Source: Eucalyptus grandis (Eukaryota; Streptophyta; Magnoliopsida; Myrtales; Myrtaceae). From it: 64,000 nt of DNA. The DNA lies in NCBI RefSeq assembly GCF_016545825.1, contig NC_052613.1:56432833-56496832 (forward strand), written 5' to 3'. Shown one piece after another: positions 58,542 to 64,000 of this stretch. Below the pieces are notes generated by a model, which had not been told where the DNA came from, did not search any database, and saw only the letters and a program-made list of their open reading frames with translations. The position numbers and the translations under genes were made by a program. Positions within the stretch are counted from its first letter, which is position 1, and each line of letters begins with the position of its first letter.

Positions 58542-59114
58542 TGTCACGCCCCGATCCTTGAGCGTGTGCCCATCCCTTTGTGGTCGATAAAATTTGCGAC
58601 GTCCCAGGACGTATCGCCGACCTATTCACTTTATTGTACATGAGGAAGCGAATAAAACAACCCTGACAACAAACAACATGGGATAGGGAAGCACGACAGT
58701 TACATTAAACCAAACACATTTATACACAAGCTGAGTCATATACACAAAGGTCTACAAAAAGACCTATATACAGAAGTCTAGATCAAAAAGGGGCTATGGA
58801 GACTCTAAACATTAGGCTCTCCAATCCTCGGCTCCGGATCCTCCATGGCACCATCAGGGGTGTCGATATCCAAAGGGTGCCCTATCTTTCATTCCCTTGT
58901 CCCGATGGAAGGCTTGTCGAAACCACCTATAGGATCCTCCCGCCTCCCATCGGGCTTATGAAGGTACCATGCTTTGAAACGATGAGGTACCAGGTGGGGT
59001 AGACCCTCATCAACCCAAACAGTGCACTCCACAAGCTCACGGGTCAGGTCAATCCCGGAAACTGGGAAATAGGAACGCTGGAAGTCTACCTCCCTTAGAA
59101 CCCCATAGCATATA
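58542..59114 (-). mobile_element. family-B-like LTR fragment (divergent subgroup)
   Basis: Starts at the LTR end (TGTCACGCC at 58542) and runs minus-strand inward until cut at 59114 by an opposite LTR. It differs clearly from the LTR at 61833, including presence of the LTR-borne ORF, so it is not that element's 3' LTR. Confidence 0.75.
58889..59114 (-). pseudogene. LTR-borne ORF, family B, divergent and truncated copy
   Basis: About 75 codons of the family-B ORF: YGVLREVDFQRSYFP, LTRELVECTVWVDEGLPHLV and PHRFKAWYLHKPDGR. The pattern W-x-DEGLP-xx-xPHRFxAW matches the copy at 50066. Its upstream end is cut by the opposite LTR at 59115; the Met at 59122 belongs to that LTR and is accidental. 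The 3' part runs into a stop at 58889 with further codons out of frame. Confidence 0.65.
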
Positions 59115-59996
59115 TGTGACATCCTAATTTTCCACTTTTGTTTTCAATTGAATAAGTCGGGCTTTTCATCGATGCGCCTATAGCCTTTTTCTCTAAGTTG
59201 GCCACTCACGAGTTAACTAGTCTATTAGATGAAGCCGTTAAGGGATTCTAATGCAACAGACTTAAGAATTCGATTAGGAAACGACTGCTCGACCAAGCTA
59301 ATCTGCAAGGGTCATTACGACACTGTCAAAATCGACCAGAGACTGAAGATAAGTTGATTCAATAGAGGCATGTGATTAGTGTGTGGGTGATTCCATCTAA
59401 TTGCAAAATTATCGTCGAACGGCACTAGACTGATTTTTCTGTTGTTTATGTATTCTTGTCTATATTTGAAACCTCGAGATTTTCACGACAACCAAGAGTC
59501 GCCAATGAGTCGAAGATGTACATTGTGGCTTGAAAATAATCAACCACAAGTCAAATGCGCCAAAAATTCCTAAAAGCTATCATGTAGATTAGGACGCGCT
59601 AAAAATGGCGCCAAATTGAAATTAATCGTGAAATTGAACCCGATTACAGAAATTGGAAGTTTTGTCGTGTAACAATTCATTTTAGGAACGTTGACTCGTC
59701 CTCATAAGATTTTTCTGCAAACCGAGATTTTCGGCAAAAAAAAAATCAAAGTATGGTTATTTTGGATCGATAAATTTGTAGGCCTGTTTTTGGTCTCATT
59801 TTTGGATACAAGTTGGTTCAATGCACAAGGAAAAATGTGGATTTAAGTGTGGTTACATTGGATGAATTTTTGGGGCTTTAATTGAGTTGATTTGGAAGAG
59901 AATTGAATGGAACTGAAGAGGAAATGTGACAAATTCGTAGGCTATGGGGCACACAACATTTTCGATTACTTCAATGGCTTCTTGACGAGATTAAGG
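59115..59996 (+). mobile_element. family-B LTR 5' fragment, plus orientation
   Basis: Begins with the terminus TGTGACATCC at 59115 and follows other family-B LTRs for about 880 bp, including the 'actcacgagttaactagtctat' block. It stops near 59996, where the minus-strand protease of another family-B element begins. The 3' part of this LTR was lost, apparently in a deletion that also removed RT and integrase of the neighbour. Confidence 0.8.
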
Positions 59997-61633
59997 TAAT
60001 CGAGGGTCCTCCTCGACTCCCAATAAACTCGAAGCTCTCACACGCTAACGGGTTAAACTAAATCTCTTTATGATAACAGTCCATCTTAGCTCATTGCTTG
60101 GTGAGACAATCCATGCTAATTATCACATCAAAATTATACATGGCTAGGACTATCAAATCTATCTCCCCCTCTCGCTTACCAGTCACTAACTTGCAACCAA
60201 GACAACCCATCATAGACAACACCTTATCCTTTAACGGTGTAGATATACTAACCACTGACTCTAACAACTCAGGACTCAATCCTATCAGCTTAACAAATTG
60301 CTCAGCTATAAACGAATAAGTTGCACCAGGGTCAAATAAAGCATAAGCAACGTGGTCGTTTAGTGAAACCGTACCTGTGACCACATCAAGCAACTCCTCT
60401 ATTTGTCCTCTAGTGCGGGCATACATTCGTCCTTGTGTGGGAGGTTGGTTCAAACCACCCTGCGGTGCAATCAGTGGCGCGATTCCTTGGTCCTGACCTA
60501 TCGGTGGCGGTGGTGGTAACTGCTGTCCCATTTGTCTTCTGGGACAATTTCTGGCTATGTGACCTTGCTGGCCACACACAAAACAAGCCCCCATCCTAGC
60601 AGGGCACGGGGCTGACCCATGTCGTCTTCCACAAGAACGACACACTCTATTCTAGCTCAATGCTCACTTTCCTATCCTACCCTTCCTGTTGGGTGGAACA
60701 GGATACCTTCCTTCAATCATCGGTCTCTTCCCAAACCAATTCCCATCCCGGTTAGACCCAAACCGCAACCCAGATGCAACAGCTTGTTCATTCTGATTCC
60801 TCTCTATCAGTTGGGCTCATCCGTACAACTAATTACAGTTATTTAGATCGAGTGGTACCAGCAGATTTTTCAGCTTCGGTTGGAGGCCATCCCTAAACCT
60901 CCTTGCTTTCTCCTCGGGATCCTCGATCAATCTAGGAGCGTACTGTGATAACTCGGCGAATTTCACCTCGTACTGGTCCACAGTCATTAAACCTTGATGA
61001 AGGCATTGAAATTCTGCCATCTTTTGTTCTTTAGCACAGCTAGAGAAAATATTTGCCGTTGAACACTCCAACAAAGGTCTTGCACATCGGATCCACACCT
61101 TCTGGGAAAACACTTTCTTTGGTGGCCCTCCACCAAGTACTTGCATTACCCTGTAGCTGATATTCTACAAGGATCACCTTCTCTTCCTCTGTGCACCTCA
61201 GCAATGCAAATGCTTCCTCCAAGTCTTGCTTCTAGAGGGTTGCAGCCTCAACATCTCTTATTCCTGTGAACCTTAGCGGTTTCAACTTTAGGAACTGCTC
61301 AACAAGCTTATGAATTGGTCTCTCAGCAACCACGTTCCCGAGTGGAACCTCAGCAAGTGCGGCGGCGGCTGTGACAGTAGCGGCGGCTTGATTCTAGGCC
61401 TGCTGCTCCATCAAGACTCCAATCATCTGAAATGCCTGCATGATCCTTATGATACTGGGATCACTAAGGGCTGCTACCCGAGCACTAGCCGGCGATGGTG
61501 CTACTCAACTCACACTGGCCTCAGCTTGCACTCTACTTTAAGCACCTCGGGTACCGACTCTTGTCGGTGTCCTACCCCAAGTTGCAGGTCCTACCGACTT
61601 CTTGCTGTGAGTCCTCTCCTCCTGGTCACTCAT
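59997..61633 (-). pseudogene. family-B Ty3/gypsy gag and protease (truncated)
   Basis: Gag starts at 61633 with an MSDQEE-type opening, continues through capsid-like sequence (61222-60829; FAELSQYAPRLIEDPEEKAR, LLVPLDLNN) with frame changes, then an open frame 60645-60091. That frame has zinc-knuckle motifs CRSCGRRHGSAPC and CFVCGQQGHIARNC, a proline-rich linker, and protease AYALFDPGATYSFIAEQF, where the catalytic DSG/DTG has become DPG. It then reads IISMDCLTKQ, degraded from the usual I-G-M-D-W-L. Coding peters out near 59997. The related gag at 3877-5056 is collinear. Confidence 0.88.
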
Positions 61634-61808
61634 CTCACAGATTCATTACGAAAACTTGCTTTCCAATTCCACACTGAATTAGAAACTGAGTGACCATACA
61701 AACAAGCTACCAATTAGCTATCACTCACATGCATTAGCATATTAAAATGGCATTTCCTACTAACTATCACAAGACCCATCGCACCTTATCACTCCAAACA
61801 CTGACCTT

Positions 61809-61820
61809 ACTTTGATACCA
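61809..61820 (-). other. primer binding site, mutated
   Basis: The minus strand reads TGGTATCAAAGT, differing at two bases from the initiator-Met site TGGTATCAGAGC seen at 5234. It lies 12 bases inside the LTR boundary. Confidence 0.8.
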
Positions 61821-63289
61821 CTTAAACGAGGATGTCACACCCCAAACTTTGAATGCACGCACATCCCTCGGTGGTTGATACAAATGTGATGTTCCCAGGA
61901 CACGTCACCGACCCAATCAATTAAGCACACGCGGAACCAAAACAATAAACCCCTGACAACATATAGCATGGGATAGAAAAGCAGGGCAACATTTCACAAA
62001 AGCCACACTTTTATAAACAACTAGGTTTAGGTACAAAACGAGTCTAGTCAAAGTCTACAAATGATCGGTTCTCAAAAAGAAGCTGTACTACGACATACTA
62101 GTTGGACACTTATGCTGATCCTTCGGACTCCACCTCCACAGACTTCGGGGCTTCGGGTCCTCCACAACCACCATTTAAGGACCTGAAAAGTTAAGCCCAT
62201 GACGGGATGAGATAATGTCTGAGCAAATTCACCCCTAAATCCCTATTATGAAGGAAATACACCCAAGGGTGGCCTAGCCACACAATAAAGAGGACTTACC
62301 TCGCCTTAGTTCCTTCCTGCACGTCAGCACAGTTCATATCACAAATGCATATAATCGATGCACACAACAATTGAAATGCCTCACTCAACTCAATCAATCA
62401 CAGGGGTACCGATTATAAGGCCAAACCATTATGACACGTCTCATACCATGTCACACATTTTTGTCTCATAATCAGGCGCATCTAACTCAATCAATCATGC
62501 GTTCCAATTGTTAATCTCGCCCATCGAGGGCACGGCCTACTCCCACGTTTGGCGGTCTACTAGCGTAGCCAGGCATCGTCTCACCACTTTTGAGAATAGC
62601 TACGTCTCTCAAAGACGGCTTTCTTGAAGGAGCATGGGTCCAGAATCTACTGTGACTCGAATCCCGTTGAGTGGGTATCCCATATAGGATAACGTCAGAC
62701 GTAAACGCTCGGGATGAGTTCTCTTTAACTAACACATGACCATTCAATCTCAGCCCCAGACACCGTACATTGCACTCAAATGCTTCAATTAAAATATTGA
62801 TCCTGGCCTATTTTCTTCGTATTACAAACACATGGTAAGACAATCGTGTGTGGGTACACTGTCAATTTGAACTTTAGAAAGTGATATCTTTCCTTTTCAA
62901 ACCCTACTATTTGATATAGTACTTAAAAACCATTTTCAGTATCAAAACCCGACACCCGGTATTTTATGATTAAATACCATAAATTTCACAATCATCACTC
63001 AATTGCACAATCCAACAATCAACTGCATAATCTGATCACACCGTAGCAATCAGCACGAAATTCTAACGACCGACTATCCCTGCAAAATTTCGAAAAAATG
63101 TTAAATAATTAAATAAATTCGAAATTAATTAAATAATTTCGAAATAATTAATTAATGCAAACAATTAATTAAAGGACTAATTAATCTTACACTAATCTAA
63201 TTGCCTAATTAGCCTTAATTAATTATCCTCTAAACTAATCAAGCCACATATTCTAATTAGCTTATACTAAACTAATCTAACCACATATA

Positions 63290-63604
63290 GGCTGCGTTTG
63301 GTTCAGCATTTCCAAGGGGCTTTCAGCCTTGAAAGCCTCTTAGGGAAATGCTAGACCGTTTGGTTCAATTTTTTTGCTAGCTTTCAGCTTTCAACTTGCC
63401 TTCAAAATGTTGAAAGCCCAAAGCTAACGGGGACTAACTTTGGGCTTTCGGCATTCGCGGGAGAATGCTGAAATCATTTTTTTCTTCCAAAACTACCCTC
63501 ACTAATTTTTCATATTTCCAATTTTGGCACTGTTTATTTATTTTTAATTGAAAAAGAAGGCAGCCCTTCATCGGACCGGCGAAGGGTTTAGTTCAATTTA
63601 AAAA

Positions 63605-63644
<40 letters not shown>

Positions 63645-63812
63645 CCCATCAAAGCCCATTGCGAAAGTTTTCTTTACCAAACGTATGCTCAACTCAAAGT
63701 CCATTTGCAAAAAAATTTTACGAAACACAATTGCATTTCCCCAAGTAGCTTTGGGCTTTCAACATTTGCATTGGACTCAAAGCGCATTGCAAATGCTGAA
63801 CCAAACATAGCC
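63290..63812. mobile_element. MITE (523 bp, PIF/Harbinger Tourist-like)
   Basis: Terminal inverted repeats GGCTGCGTTTGGTTCAGCAT and GGCTATGTTTGGTTCAGCAT (one or two mismatches in the first 22 bp, with looser similarity further in), flanked by 3-bp ATA on both sides (63287-63289 and 63813-63815). The family-B LTR sequence joins smoothly across it ('ctaaccacata' to 'aaccaagc'). No coding capacity. A 3-bp duplication and GGC-start termini suggest a Tourist-like element, although the usual TWA target reads ATA here. Confidence 0.85.
63599..63645. repeat. A-run followed by (AT)n microsatellite in the MITE
   Basis: About 14 A residues followed by about 16 AT dinucleotides, in the middle of the MITE. 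Confidence 0.95.
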
Positions 63813-64000
63813 ATAAACCAAGCTTAGCCTAATCTATTCAACCCTTAAGTATAATTAATCTCCTAAGCAAGGTTTTGTGAGTAAACTCACCGAATTTGCG
63901 AGCCGGTGAGTCCATGGTGACGGCGACGCGAAGGCGGGCGACAAACCTCCTAGCAACAACATCAAACAAGGCTGAGAAGTGACCTAAAACGGGCCACAAA

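Larger units (their letters stand above)
61833..64000 (-). mobile_element. family-B 5' LTR, continues past the window
   Basis: Starts TGTCACACC next to the primer binding site and runs to the window end, interrupted by a MITE at 63290-63812. The LTR-borne ORF is deleted at the same place as in the LTR at 5259 ('cctccacaaccaccatttaagg', near 62160). Instead of the CAGCTTGTG array it has the sequence type found at 33130-33560. Confidence 0.88.

Noticed and set aside
58542..64000. Intact minus-strand family-B element with 3' LTR at 58542 and 5' LTR at 61833
   Set aside because: The two LTRs differ in ORF presence and overall sequence, so they are not from one insertion.

Overview
The window reads as repeat-rich nuclear DNA from a flowering plant, most likely a woody eudicot. 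The evidence is an intronless CC-NB-LRR resistance gene, Ty3/gypsy chromovirus and Ty1/copia retrotransposons primed by initiator-Met tRNA, long nested LTRs, and a MITE. I cannot name the species. Apart from one broken resistance gene, almost everything recognisable is transposable-element sequence. I saw no rRNA, tRNA, CRISPR or bacterial-type features. A 100-base run of N at 781-880 marks an assembly gap.

Two related long-LTR gypsy families dominate. Family A has LTRs of about 3.5-3.7 kb, starting TGTGGCATCC and ending GGTGTCACA. Family B has LTRs of about 3.0-3.3 kb where no extra terminal units were added, starting TGTGACATCC and ending GGCATGACA. Layout: 881-3876, a family-A variant LTR inserted in the gag of a family-B element. 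3877-21338, gag plus 5' LTR of that family-B element; the LTR is split by a family-A LTR (TSD TCCTT), itself split by an opposite family-A insertion (TSD ACCAG), itself split by a minus-strand family-A element that keeps its 3' LTR and a decayed gag-pol. 22396-25622, the CC-NB-LRR gene (minus) with one frameshift. 26380-37745, an old copia element whose gag is interrupted by one solo family-B LTR (TSD GGTAT) carrying a second solo family-B LTR (TSD TCTAT). 40373-47837, a younger, nearly complete copia element with 465-bp LTRs and TSD AAGGT. 49799-56356, a solo family-B LTR (TSD AGACT) carrying a solo family-A LTR (TSD TTAGG). 58542-64000, family-B LTR fragments and a gag-protease remnant, with a MITE in the last LTR.

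The most interesting observation is that the LTRs themselves carry a conserved short ORF. In family A it is exactly 84 codons long in three copies. Two copies I compared codon by codon differ by 29 synonymous-only codons and 15 amino-acid changes, the pattern of purifying selection on a protein, although the surrounding LTR is full of indels and minisatellites. Family B has its own ORF at the same place. The two may be distantly related (shared spaced residues L-T, V, C, V, D, G-L). In both families the ORF follows a predicted intron of about 110-120 nt. I recognise no known domain in it.

The other theme is recombination: six long-LTR insertions are solo LTRs or behave like them, nested in one another, with diagnosable target-site duplications. 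This points to frequent insertion into existing LTRs followed by LTR-LTR recombination.
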